Shown in pieces: positions 1 through 5,376 of a DNA stretch of 5,896 nt. Under the pieces are notes generated by a model. It was not told the DNA's origin. It ran no database searches and saw only the letters and a program-made list of their open reading frames with translations. This DNA is from Candidatus Margulisiibacteriota bacterium (GTDB lineage: Bacteria > Margulisbacteria > Termititenacia > Termititenacales > Termititenacaceae). The stretch's first letter is position 1. Each line of letters begins with the position of its first letter. The position numbers and the translations under genes were made by a program. The stretch is taken from NCBI GenBank assembly GCA_031279615.1, contig JAITIE010000096.1, positions 1 to 5,896 on the forward strand, in the 5' to 3' direction.

Positions 1-210
1 AGCGATGTGCTGATCAAGGATATTTATTTGCCGCCGGCCGCGGCTGGCGACCTGCTGGTCGTTTACGCCACCGGCGCTTACAATTACAGCATGTCTTCCA
101 ATTATAATCAAAATCCGCGGCCGGCTATGGCGCTGGTCAATGGCGGCCAAAGCCGCATCCTCGTGCGCCGCGAAACTTACGACGACTTGCTCGCCAGACA
201 GGAGTTTTAA
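1..210 (+). CDS. lysA: Diaminopimelate decarboxylase, C-terminal end (5' truncated by window)
   Basis: This is the last 69 residues of a PLP-dependent fold-III decarboxylase that converts meso-diaminopimelate to L-lysine in the cytoplasm. The visible part contains the family signature GAYNYSMSSNYN (residues 25-36 of the fragment), whose GAY tyrosine in known LysA proteins lies at the PLP/substrate site. It is followed by PRPAMALVNGG and the terminal RRETYDDLL. The window opens at Ser-Asp, matching the end of the family's CESGD active-site motif, so the catalytic Cys should lie about three residues upstream, outside the window. The frame is open from base 1; an internal GTG at 7 is not a real start. 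The stop codon (TAA, 208-210) shares one base with the next ATG, implying translational coupling with cdaA. Family assignment is firm; upstream gene content is unknown. Confidence 0.95.
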   Translation, partial: SDVLIKDIYLPPAAAGDLLVVYATGAYNYSMSSNYNQNPRPAMALVNGGQSRILVRRETYDDLLARQEF

Positions 211-1028
211 TGTTCAGCGCTTTACTCGGTCAATTCCGTCTGCTGGATATTCTCGACATCGCGCTGGTCAGCATCGTGATCTACTACGCGCTGGTTTGGC
301 TGCGCGGCTCGCGTGCCGGCCAGCTGCTTAAAGGCTTTGCGGTTTTGATCGGAATTTTTATCGTTTCCAAACTGGCCAACTTGTACACTATCGAATGGCT
401 GATCGGCCAGCTGACACCGATGCTGGCCACTTTGCTGATCGTGGTTTTTCAGCCGGAGCTGCGGCGGGGCCTGGAAAAACTCGGCGGCAATTTTTTCACG
501 CCGGCGGCTAAACAAACCGCCGATCTGAATATCATCAGCCAAATAATCAAAGCGGTGGATATTCTTGCCAAACGCAAAATCGGCGCGCTGATCGTCGTTG
601 AGCGCAATATCGATTTGAGCGAATTTAGGGAAACCGGCATTGCTCTGCAGGCGGAAATTAACGCGGATCTCATCGTCAGTTTGTTTCACAAAAAAGCGCT
701 GATTCACGACGGCGCGCTGATTATTCAAAATAAAAAAATCCGTGCCGTGAGCTGCATGCTGCCTTTGACGGAAAATAAAAATCTTGGCTCGCTTGGCACG
801 CGGCACCGCGCGGCAATCGGCTTGTCAGAAGTCAGTGACGCGTTGATCATCGTAGTGTCGGAAGAAAGCGGCTGCATTTCCATCGCTGAAAACGGCCAGC
901 TAACCCGCAAACTAAATTTGCAGGCGGTGCAGACTTATCTGCTGAAAATTTATCAGCGGGAATTAACCGCTCTGCAGCGCAATCTAAAAAATTTATTCCG
1001 CAAAAAACCGCAAGCCAAAACAAAATAG
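210..1028 (+). CDS. cdaA: Membrane-anchored diadenylate cyclase (c-di-AMP synthase)
   Basis: CdaA/DacA-type enzyme of 272 residues that condenses two ATP into cyclic di-AMP, a second messenger for osmolyte, potassium and cell-wall control. Residues 1-80 hold hydrophobic segments (about 12-30, 41-58 and 64-80) that fit the family's three N-terminal transmembrane helices. The DisA_N catalytic domain spans about 100-230, with both hallmark motifs: DGA in IHDGALII (167-169) and RHR in GTRHRAAIGLSE (198-200). The C-terminus is Lys/Arg-rich. Length matches the family. The start is the ATG fused to the lysA stop (TAATG), with AGGAG in the lysA tail (199-203) as a usable ribosome-binding site. The usual partners cdaR (YbbR domain) and glmM are not downstream; panB follows after two bases. 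A link to cell-wall/lysine metabolism via lysA is an inference from context only. Confidence 0.95.
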   Translation: MFSALLGQFRLLDILDIALVSIVIYYALVWLRGSRAGQLLKGFAVLIGIFIVSKLANLYTIEWLIGQLTPMLATLLIVVFQPELRRGLEKLGGNFFTPAAKQTADLNIISQIIKAVDILAKRKIGALIVVERNIDLSEFRETGIALQAEINADLIVSLFHKKALIHDGALIIQNKKIRAVSCMLPLTENKNLGSLGTRHRAAIGLSEVSDALIIVVSEESGCISIAENGQLTRKLNLQAVQTYLLKIYQRELTALQRNLKNLFRKKPQAKTK

Positions 1029-1030
1029 CC

Positions 1031-1819
1031 ATGGAAACACTCGCCAAACTACAGGCCAAAAAAAACCAGGAAAAAATCACGATGCTGACTGTTTATTCCG
1101 CGGCGCTGGCGGCGGTCTTTAATAAAACAGCTGTCGAAATACTGCTGGTCGGCGATTCTCTGGGCACGGTTTTTCAAGGCCGGGAAAACACCCTGTCCGT
1201 AACGCTCGACGAGATGATTTATCATGCCCAAGCCGTGCGGCGCGGCGCTCCTGATAAATTTATAGCAGTCGATTTGCCTTTTATGTCTTCACAGGTCAGC
1301 GCTGAAAAAACTCTGCTCAACGCCGGCCAAATAATCAAACAAACTGGCGCCAACGCCGTCAAACTGGAAGGCGCGGACAAAGTGACGCTGGAGTCCGTCC
1401 GCCGCCTGACCGCCGCGGGCATACCGGTTATCGGGCATCTAGGGTTCACGCCGCAAAGCGTGCACATTCTCTCCGGCTACAAAGTGCAGGGACGGGACGC
1501 GGCTGCCGCCAAAAAACTCAAAACTGACGCCAAATTGCTGGAAAAAGCCGGAGCATTTATGCTCGTGCTGGAAATGGCGCCGGCTAAATTGGCCGGAGCA
1601 ATAACGCGCGCGCTGAAAATTCCGACGATCGGCATCGGCGCCGGCGCGGGCTGCGACGGGCAAGTGCTGGTCTGCGACGATATGCTCGGTCTGTACCCCG
1701 GGGCGCCGCGGTTCGTGAAACGCTACGCCGAGCTGGACCAAACCATAACGCAGGCCGTCGAGAAATATATCGCCGAAGTAAAGCGGGGAAAATTTCCTGA
1801 TACCGCACACTCATTTTGA
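1031..1819 (+). CDS. panB: 3-methyl-2-oxobutanoate hydroxymethyltransferase (ketopantoate synthase)
   Basis: PanB transfers a hydroxymethyl group from 5,10-methylene-tetrahydrofolate to alpha-ketoisovalerate to give ketopantoate, the first committed step towards pantothenate and coenzyme A. The 262-residue protein is full length for this decameric TIM-barrel family. Mg-binding residues known from E. coli (Asp45, Asp84, Glu114) align with Asp42 in VGDSLG, Asp81 in VDLPFMS and Glu113 in VKLEG. The catalytic Glu181 aligns with Glu181 in LVLEM. Further signatures are GHLGFTPQSV (135-144), GYKVQGR (149-155), IGIGAG (200-205) and FVKRYA. The start follows the cdaA stop by two bases and has no clear Shine-Dalgarno, so translation probably depends on coupling to cdaA. 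No panC or panD is visible nearby. Function is secure. Confidence 0.96.
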   Translation: METLAKLQAKKNQEKITMLTVYSAALAAVFNKTAVEILLVGDSLGTVFQGRENTLSVTLDEMIYHAQAVRRGAPDKFIAVDLPFMSSQVSAEKTLLNAGQIIKQTGANAVKLEGADKVTLESVRRLTAAGIPVIGHLGFTPQSVHILSGYKVQGRDAAAAKKLKTDAKLLEKAGAFMLVLEMAPAKLAGAITRALKIPTIGIGAGAGCDGQVLVCDDMLGLYPGAPRFVKRYAELDQTITQAVEKYIAEVKRGKFPDTAHSF

Positions 1820-1844
1820 TTTTTTCAAAAACAGGCTGTATAAT
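1816..1844 (+). promoter_or_regulatory. Sigma-70-type promoter for the receiver gene
   Basis: TTGATT (1816-1821) and a perfect TATAAT (1839-1844) are separated by 17 bases. The -35 overlaps the panB stop codon (TGA, 1817-1819). Transcription would begin near 1851, giving a leader of only about 14 bases before the ATG at 1865. No terminator is visible after panB, so read-through from the upstream operon may add to expression. Confidence 0.7.
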
Positions 1845-1851
1845 TGAACAC

Positions 1852-1857
1852 AGGGGG
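1852..1857 (+). promoter_or_regulatory. Shine-Dalgarno that fixes the receiver start
   Basis: AGGGGG lies seven bases before ATG 1865. It falls inside the longer reading frame that could start at TTG 1844. That TTG begins on the last base of the -10 box and so lies upstream of the predicted transcription start. The ATG is therefore the better start. Confidence 0.7.
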
Positions 1858-1864
1858 TATAAAT

Positions 1865-2242
1865 ATGGCGCAAAAAATTTTTATTGTTGACGACGAAAAA
1901 AGTATCTTATTTCTTTCCAAAGCAATTTTAGTCACAGCGGGATATTCCGTAGCCACCGAATCCGACAGCACCCGGGCCTACCAGAGCATACTCGGCGCCC
2001 GGCCGGATTTGATATTGATGGATATCGCCATGCCGGAGATTAACGGCATTGAACTGGCCAGAAACATCCGCGTCAATTCCGCGCTGAAAAACACGCATAT
2101 TTTTGCGCTGACCGGCATGCCGGAGCTCATCAATGAACATAATAAAATCTACTTTGAGAAAATCATCCTCAAGCCGTTTCACATGGACAGCCTGCTCGCC
2201 GAATTAAAAAACTTTTTTGCCAAACAGACTGTGGCGGTTTAA
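1865..2242 (+). CDS. Stand-alone CheY-like response-regulator receiver protein
   Basis: This 125-residue protein is a single receiver (REC) domain with no output domain. The phosphorylation machinery is complete: acidic pair Asp9-Asp10 in IVDDE, phospho-acceptor Asp53 in LMDIAMPEINGIEL, Thr83 in ALTG and Lys103 in ILKPF. The residue three before the lysine, usually Tyr or Phe in CheY (the T/Y switch), is Ile100, so allosteric output may differ from CheY. Such proteins are phosphorylated by a histidine kinase and act by binding a partner such as a motor or downstream kinase. No kinase or partner gene lies in the window, so its pathway cannot be told. It has its own promoter overlapping the end of panB. 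A hairpin follows the stop codon. Confidence 0.9.
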   Translation: MAQKIFIVDDEKSILFLSKAILVTAGYSVATESDSTRAYQSILGARPDLILMDIAMPEINGIELARNIRVNSALKNTHIFALTGMPELINEHNKIYFEKIILKPFHMDSLLAELKNFFAKQTVAV

Positions 2243-2255
2243 ACCAAAAACAAAC

Positions 2256-2295
2256 TACCCTATCCGCTAGTAATTGAGAGGCGGAGGGTATTTTA
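2256..2295 (+). terminator. Imperfect hairpin after the receiver gene (weak terminator or SD-sequestering element)
   Basis: Left arm TACCCT-at-CCGC (2256-2267) pairs with GCGGAGGGTA (2281-2290) over ten base pairs with a two-base bulge and a 13-base loop. Only four T follow before the run is broken, so it is a weak intrinsic terminator at best. The right arm contains GGAGG (2283-2287), the Shine-Dalgarno of a short ORF starting at 2297, so the hairpin could equally control translation. The pairing is seen in the sequence; function is inferred. Confidence 0.45.
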
Positions 2296-2296
2296 C

Positions 2297-2377
2297 ATGT
2301 TATTTACAAAAGGCACACATTGTGATATGCTTCTGAAATGCGTTATGTTTGGGCTGAACAGAAAAACACGCTGCTGA
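2297..2377 (+). other. Possible 26-codon leader ORF overlapping the toxin start
   Basis: ATG 2297 is preceded by GGAGG with nine bases of spacing and runs 26 codons to TGA 2375-2377. It crosses the toxin start codon at 2338 in another frame. The predicted peptide is Cys- and Lys-containing with no recognisable family. It could be a translational regulator of the toxin or a chance frame. It would need a transcript starting upstream of 2297, for example read-through from the receiver gene, because the promoter at 2303-2331 starts below it. Confidence 0.2.
2303..2331 (+). promoter_or_regulatory. Extended -10 promoter for the toxin-antitoxin pair
   Basis: TTTACA (2303-2308, five of six consensus bases) is followed after 17 bases by TATGCT (2326-2331) with an extended -10 TGA at 2323-2325. 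The expected start of transcription is about 2337-2339, on the toxin ATG itself. A short palindrome, CACATTGTG (2316-2324), sits between the two boxes and touches the TG. It is a candidate operator for the ribbon-helix-helix antitoxin; the operator role is inference. Confidence 0.6.
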
Positions 2378-2610
2378 AACAAACCCGCGGCATTTCTTTT
2401 GAAGAAGTTCTGCTGGCAATAGAAGAACAAAAAGTAGCTGCTGTTTTTGCCCATCCTAACCAAGCAAAATATAAAGGACAAATATTTATTTTGGTGGAAA
2501 TGGCTAATTACATACATGTTGTGCCGGCGGAAATTACGGCTGATAGTTGTTTGCTGAAAACGATTTACCCCAGCCGTAAATATACCAAACAATACTTAAG
2601 AAAGGATTAA
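2338..2610 (+). CDS. BrnT-like toxin (type II toxin-antitoxin, ribonuclease-like)
   Basis: This 90-residue basic protein has the layout of BrnT-type toxins, small RelE-fold ribonucleases that block translation. An N-terminal Trp/Asn/Lys segment (MRYVWAEQKNTLLK) leads into the conserved GISFEEV (18-24). HPNQAKYKGQIFIL (39-52) and a strand pair follow, then the C-terminal KTIYPSRKYTKQY (74-86), which corresponds to the family's basic Ser/Ala-Arg-Arg-x-Thr-Lys tail. I did not assign catalytic residues. A stop at 2323-2325 limits upstream extension, and ATG 2338 gives the usual N-terminus. No Shine-Dalgarno precedes it; the promoter places the mRNA 5' end on the start codon. The antitoxin gene follows after two bases. 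It could also be filed as a DUF4258-like toxin. The toxin assignment rests on sequence pattern plus the partner gene. Confidence 0.75.
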   Translation: MRYVWAEQKNTLLKQTRGISFEEVLLAIEEQKVAAVFAHPNQAKYKGQIFILVEMANYIHVVPAEITADSCLLKTIYPSRKYTKQYLRKD

Positions 2611-2612
2611 CC

Positions 2613-2912
2613 ATGCGCAAAGTAAAATTTTTAGACCAAGAGGAAAAAAAACTTATCGGCTCGCTGGAGAATGACGGCTGGCAGCCAGCGGCAAATTTGT
2701 CCGCTTGGAAAACAAAATTAGCCAAAGCCGCGACAAACACTTTGACTAAAAACAAGCGTATGAATATCCGCGTAACGCAAAACGATCTTGACGGCATCAA
2801 ACTGCGCGCGACGGAAGAAGGCCTGCCCTATCAGACGCTGATTTCCAGCATCATTCACAAATATCTGACAGGCCGTTTGGTTGACCGTCAAATATTCAGA
2901 CAACACGCTTAA
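2613..2912 (+). CDS. BrnA/CopG-like ribbon-helix-helix antitoxin
   Basis: This 99-residue protein is predicted to bind and neutralise the upstream toxin and to repress the shared promoter. Residues 1-45 form a Lys/Glu-rich segment with EEKKLIGSLENDGW, typical of the toxin-wrapping part of this CopG_antitoxin group. Residues 48-54 (NKRMNIRV region) give the DNA-binding strand. Helices follow at about 56-70 (NDLDGIKLRATEEG) and 73-88, including the family signature GLPYQTLISSIIHKYLTGRL. The start has a good ribosome-binding site (AAGGA, 2602-2606, six bases away) and follows the toxin stop by two bases, so the antitoxin is translated independently and probably better than the toxin. A strong terminator follows 8 bases after the stop. 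Toxin-first order matches BrnT-BrnA operons. The RHH assignment is strong; the exact family name is less so. Confidence 0.85.
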   Translation: MRKVKFLDQEEKKLIGSLENDGWQPAANLSAWKTKLAKAATNTLTKNKRMNIRVTQNDLDGIKLRATEEGLPYQTLISSIIHKYLTGRLVDRQIFRQHA

Positions 2913-2916
2913 AAGC

Positions 2917-2950
2917 AAAAGCCCCGATCTTGCAATCGGGGCTTTTTTTT
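2917..2950 (+). terminator. Strong intrinsic terminator, probably bidirectional
   Basis: GCCCCGAT (2921-2928) and ATCGGGGC (2935-2942) form a perfect eight-pair stem with loop CTTGCA, extendable by A:T pairs, followed by eight T (2943-2950). On the minus strand the same stem is followed by TTTTGCTTTT (complement of 2911-2920). It can therefore also end the groES-groEL transcript arriving from the right. Confidence 0.9.
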
Positions 2951-2980
2951 ATTCAGCGGCCTCAACTCGCGTACCGCGCG

Positions 2981-3138
2981 CGCTTGTTAAAAACTCAGAC
3001 ACGTCGCACACTCCGTGCGCTCGCGTGCTTCGCTTAACGTCGCGCGCAACACGCGCTTGTTAAAAACTCAGACACGTCGCGCACTCCGTGCGCTCGTGTG
3101 CTTCGCTTAACGTCGCGCGCAACGCGCGCTTGTTAAGC
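2981..3138. repeat. Tandem 73-base hairpin repeat between antitoxin and groEL (2 full units plus a partial third)
   Basis: Units at 2981-3053 and 3054-3126 are 73 bases each and match at 70 of 73 positions (differences at 3008/3081, 3024/3097 and 3051/3124). A partial third copy runs 3127-3138. Each unit holds two stem-loops. Stem A has arms ACACG and GCRCAC pairing with GTGCGC and CGYGT (2999-3026, 3072-3099). Stem B has TTAAC and GCGCGC pairing with RCGCGC and GTTAA (3034-3063, 3105-3138). A degenerate stem with CGCG arms lies before unit 1 (2968-2978). No gene is supported in 2913-3138. The CGCG-rich composition differs from the neighbouring antitoxin gene and resembles dispersed palindromic intergenic elements; dispersal cannot be tested here. 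Confidence 0.9.
3105..3138 (-). other. GC-rich stem-loop directly abutting the groEL stop codon
   Basis: GCTTAAC (3105-3111) pairs perfectly with GTTAAGC (3132-3138), and GCGCGC (3115-3120) pairs with GCGCGC (3124-3129) around an AAC loop. That gives 13 base pairs with a 3/2 internal loop. In the groEL transcript the stem begins on the base right after the TGA (3139-3141). No T-run follows, so it is unlikely to be a terminator itself; protection of the mRNA 3' end is possible. Confidence 0.6.
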
Positions 3139-4818
3139 TCAGTAATCCATTCCGCCCATACCGCCCATGCCGCCGCCGGGGGGCATAGCCGGAGCTTCTT
3201 TTTTCTCCGGTTTGTCCGCGACCAGACAGCCGGTGGTCAGTAACATACTGGCGATAGACGAAGCGTTCTGCAGAGCCGAGCGGGTCACCTTGAGCGGGTC
3301 AATAATACCGGCTTTGAACATATCGACGTATTCCAAAGTCTGCGCGTCAAAACCCACATGCGCGGCGTCTTTCACTTTGAATTTTTCCGCCAGCGCGTCG
3401 CTCTCATTCATAATCTTGTCCGCCACAACCGAGCCTTCAAAACCGGCGTTGGCCGCGATTTGTTTGAGCGGAGAGGCCAGCGCGGACTTTACGATCTGCA
3501 CGCCGACTTTCTCATCGCCCTCGCAGGATTTTTCCAGCTTTTCCAGCGCGGGAACAGCGCGCACCAGAGCCACGCCGCCGCCGCAAACCACGCCTTCTTC
3601 CACAGCTGCGCGGGTCGCGGAAAGCGCGTCTTCGATGCGGTGCTTCTTTTCTTTTAACTCTGTCTCGGTGGCCGCGCCAGCGTAAATCACCGCCACGCCG
3701 CCGGAGAGCTTGGCCAGACGCTCCTGCAGTTTTTCTTTGTCATAGGAGCTGTCCGTATTCTCGATCTCCTGTTTGATCTGCGCGATGCGGTCTTTGATCG
3801 CCTGTTTCTTGCCGGCGCCCTCGACGATAGTCGTGTCATCTTTGCTGATCTTGATCGTTTTGGCCGAGCCAAGATCCGCAATCTCTACTTTTTCCAGCGT
3901 GAGGCCTTTTTCCTCGGTGATGTACTCGCCGCCGGTCAGGATGGCAATGTCCTCCAGCATAGCTTTGCGGCGGTCGCCGAAACCCGGCGCCTTGACCGCA
4001 GTGACATTGAGCGTGCCGCGCAGTTTATTCAGCACCAGCGTGGTCAACGCCTCGCCGTCCACATCCTCGGCGATAATCAGCAGCGGCCGTCCGGACTGCA
4101 TGGTTTTTTCCAGCAGCGGCAGAATATCCTTGATGCTGGAAATTTTCTTGTCGGTGATCAGCACCAGCGGATTTTCCAGATTGGCCGACATCGTGTCGCG
4201 GTCGGTGATCATGTAAGCGGAAACATAGCCTTTGTCGAACTGCATGCCTTCGACGACTTCCAGCGTGGTCTCGATGCCTTTGGACTCCTCGACGGTGATC
4301 ACGCCCTCTTTGCCGACTTTCTCCATGGCGTCGGCGATAATCCCGCCGATCGACGCGTCATTATTGGCGGAAATTGTCGCTACCTGCGTGATCTCGTCTT
4401 TGCTGTCCACTTTTTTGCTGTCTTTTTTGAGATTGTCTACGACATTCTCCACGGCTTTGCTGATGCCTCTCTTGACCAGCATCGCGTTGGCGCCGGACAC
4501 CACATTTTTGAGGCCGTTCCGGAAAATCGCCTGACCGAGAATTGTCGCGGTGGTCGTGCCGTCGCCGGCCACATCGTTGGCTTTGGACGCCACTTCGACG
4601 ATTAACTGCGCGCCCATATTCTCAAACGGATCCTCCAGCTCGATTTCCTTGGCGATGGTCACGCCGTCATTGGTGATCGTCGGCGAGCCGAATTTTTTCT
4701 CCAAAGCCACATTGTGCCCGCGCGGGCCGATGGTAATCTTGACCGCGTTGGCCACTTTGTCCACGCCGCCCTCGAGTTTGCGCCATACTTCATCTCCGTA
4801 TACTAACTGTTTTGCCAT
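3139..4818 (-). CDS. groEL: Chaperonin GroEL (60 kDa)
   Basis: The 559-residue ATP-driven chaperonin forms the double-ring folding chamber in the cytoplasm and works with GroES. All hallmarks are present. [10 protein letters not shown] is at 28-37. [10 protein letters not shown] carries Asp51, and AGDGTTTAT carries the Asp86 that corresponds to E. coli Asp87. [11 protein letters not shown] is at 275-285, and the [22 protein letters not shown] block carries Asp397 (catalytic Asp398 in E. coli). The apical, intermediate and equatorial regions are intact. The C-terminus has the flexible Gly-Gly-Met repeat ([12 protein letters not shown]), typical of the principal bacterial GroEL. The start ATG (4816-4818) is preceded by a purine-rich GGAGAGAGG site. 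It is the second gene of the groES operon, 36 bases after groES, under CIRCE control. A hairpin array follows its stop. Confidence 0.99.
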   Translation of the reverse strand: MAKQLVYGDEVWRKLEGGVDKVANAVKITIGPRGHNVALEKKFGSPTITNDGVTIAKEIELEDPFENMGAQLIVEVASKANDVAGDGTTTATILGQAIFRNGLKNVVSGANAMLVKRGISKAVENVVDNLKKDSKKVDSKDEITQVATISANNDASIGGIIADAMEKVGKEGVITVEESKGIETTLEVVEGMQFDKGYVSAYMITDRDTMSANLENPLVLITDKKISSIKDILPLLEKTMQSGRPLLIIAEDVDGEALTTLVLNKLRGTLNVTAVKAPGFGDRRKAMLEDIAILTGGEYITEEKGLTLEKVEIADLGSAKTIKISKDDTTIVEGAGKKQAIKDRIAQIKQEIENTDSSYDKEKLQERLAKLSGGVAVIYAGAATETELKEKKHRIEDALSATRAAVEEGVVCGGGVALVRAVPALEKLEKSCEGDEKVGVQIVKSALASPLKQIAANAGFEGSVVADKIMNESDALAEKFKVKDAAHVGFDAQTLEYVDMFKAGIIDPLKVTRSALQNASSIASMLLTTGCLVADKPEKKEAPAMPPGGGMGGMGGMDY

Positions 4819-4854
4819 TTTCCTCTCTCCTTTTCTTTAAGATTAAGCTTTGCT

Positions 4855-5148
4855 CTAAGCCACTATCGCCAGGACATCACTCTCGGCGATAATAATGTAT
4901 TCTTTTTCCTCAATCTTGATCTCGGTGCCGCTGTATTTGGAATAATACACGGTGTCGCCGACCTTGATTTCCAGCGAAACTTTTGTGCCGTTGTCCAGCG
5001 TCTTGCCGCTGCCGACCGCGATGACTTTGCCGGTCTGCGGTTTTTCCTTGGCGTTGTCCGGTAGAATAATACCGGATTTCGTGGCTTTCTCCTCCTCGGG
5101 TTTTTCTATGACAATTTTGTCATGCAATGGTTTTAACTTGACTGCCAT
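4855..5148 (-). CDS. groES: Co-chaperonin GroES (10 kDa)
   Basis: GroES is the heptameric lid that caps the GroEL ring during the folding cycle. The 97-residue protein is full length. It starts with the family N-terminus [12 protein letters not shown]. The mobile loop follows at about 17-35, with the hydrophobic GroEL-binding tripeptide Ile-Ile-Leu (27-29) in [22 protein letters not shown]. The core includes [15 protein letters not shown], and the end is [13 protein letters not shown]. The start is supported by a near-perfect AAGGAGG ribosome-binding site (complement of 5154-5160), five bases before the ATG. It is the first gene of the groES-groEL operon, transcribed leftwards from a promoter overlapped by a CIRCE operator, so expression should rise when HrcA is inactivated by heat or misfolded protein. 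The leader is about 29 bases. Confidence 0.99.
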   Translation of the reverse strand: MAVKLKPLHDKIVIEKPEEEKATKSGIILPDNAKEKPQTGKVIAVGSGKTLDNGTKVSLEIKVGDTVYYSKYSGTEIKIEEKEYIIIAESDVLAIVA

Positions 5149-5183
5149 TTTCTCCTCCTTGTTTTTTTTGATTTTCGGTGAGG

Positions 5184-5212
5184 ATTTTAACAGGGGCGAT
5201 TAGCACTGTCAA
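5184..5212 (-). promoter_or_regulatory. Sigma-70 promoter of groES-groEL
   Basis: Read on the minus strand, TTGACA (complement of 5207-5212) and TAAAAT (complement of 5184-5189) are 17 bases apart. The expected transcription start is near 5177. The -35 lies inside the CIRCE element, so HrcA binding should directly block RNA polymerase. Confidence 0.9.
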
Positions 5213-5226
5213 GAGCAGAGTGCTAA
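5200..5226. promoter_or_regulatory. CIRCE operator (HrcA binding site)
   Basis: TTAGCACTG (5200-5208), nine spacer bases, then GAGTGCTAA (5218-5226). The consensus is TTAGCACTC-N9-GAGTGCTAA, so 17 of 18 arm bases match. It implies that the genome encodes the HrcA repressor, which is not in this window. The operator sits over the -35 box, not downstream of the transcription start. Confidence 0.95.
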
Positions 5227-5271
5227 CAACAATTATCGATACTCCGCTCCTCAAACATCACTCATTGCGCG

Positions 5272-5362
5272 GCCCAAAAATTTTGCAACACTTACTAAAT
5301 GATTACGATATATTAGTGATATTTTTGTAAATAAGTATACTTCGTGACAAAAAATTTAAAAT
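5272..5362 (+). repeat. Conserved leader, copy 1 (upstream of the 102-residue gene)
   Basis: This 91-base AT-rich block recurs at 5698-5790 with three substitutions and two single-A indels. It contains AAAAATTTT (5276-5284), a stem TTACTAA/TTAGTGA (5292-5298 with 5313-5319, 14-base loop), and the perfect palindrome AAGTATACTT (5333-5342). The palindrome covers a possible -10, TATACT (5336-5341). No good -35 lies at the right distance (TTAGTG at 5313-5318 is poor), so activator control or another sigma factor is possible. Confidence 0.85.
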
Positions 5363-5376
5363 AGCGAGGAAAAAAT

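Noticed and set aside
222..806. A 194-codon minus-strand frame opposite cdaA.
   Set aside because: It is a shadow of the cdaA codon pattern, with low-complexity Gln/Arg/Asp content and no known family; cdaA has all its motifs intact.
1844..1864. TTG start giving a receiver protein seven residues longer.
   Set aside because: The TTG begins on the last base of the TATAAT box, upstream of the expected transcription start, and the Shine-Dalgarno would be inside the coding part. The family N-terminus fits ATG 1865.
2881..3063. A 60-codon + strand frame after the antitoxin.
   Set aside because: It starts inside the antitoxin gene, runs through the terminator and the hairpin repeat, and has no ribosome-binding site or family resemblance.
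3032..3138. Integron attC-like site: GCTTAAC and GTTAAGC match RYYYAAC and GTTRRRY core patterns.
   Set aside because: The matching pair at 3105-3138 spans only 34 bases, too short for attC. The wider pair contains a second hairpin unit and lacks the expected paired L boxes. There is no integrase or cassette array, and the tandem 73-base repeat explains the motifs.
2981..3138. CRISPR array.
   Set aside because: The repeated unit is continuous at 73 bases with no variable spacers, and no cas gene is present.
3773..4216. A 147-codon + strand frame opposite groEL, and similar ones at 3167-3685 and 4232-4534.
   Set aside because: These are Ser/Ala-rich antisense shadows of groEL without ribosome-binding sites; groEL is intact through the whole interval.
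5309..5314. TATATT as the -10 of the small-gene leader with TTGCAA (5283-5288) as -35.
   Set aside because: The spacing is 20 bases, outside the usable range. TATACT at 5336-5341 is a better placed, though still weakly supported, -10.
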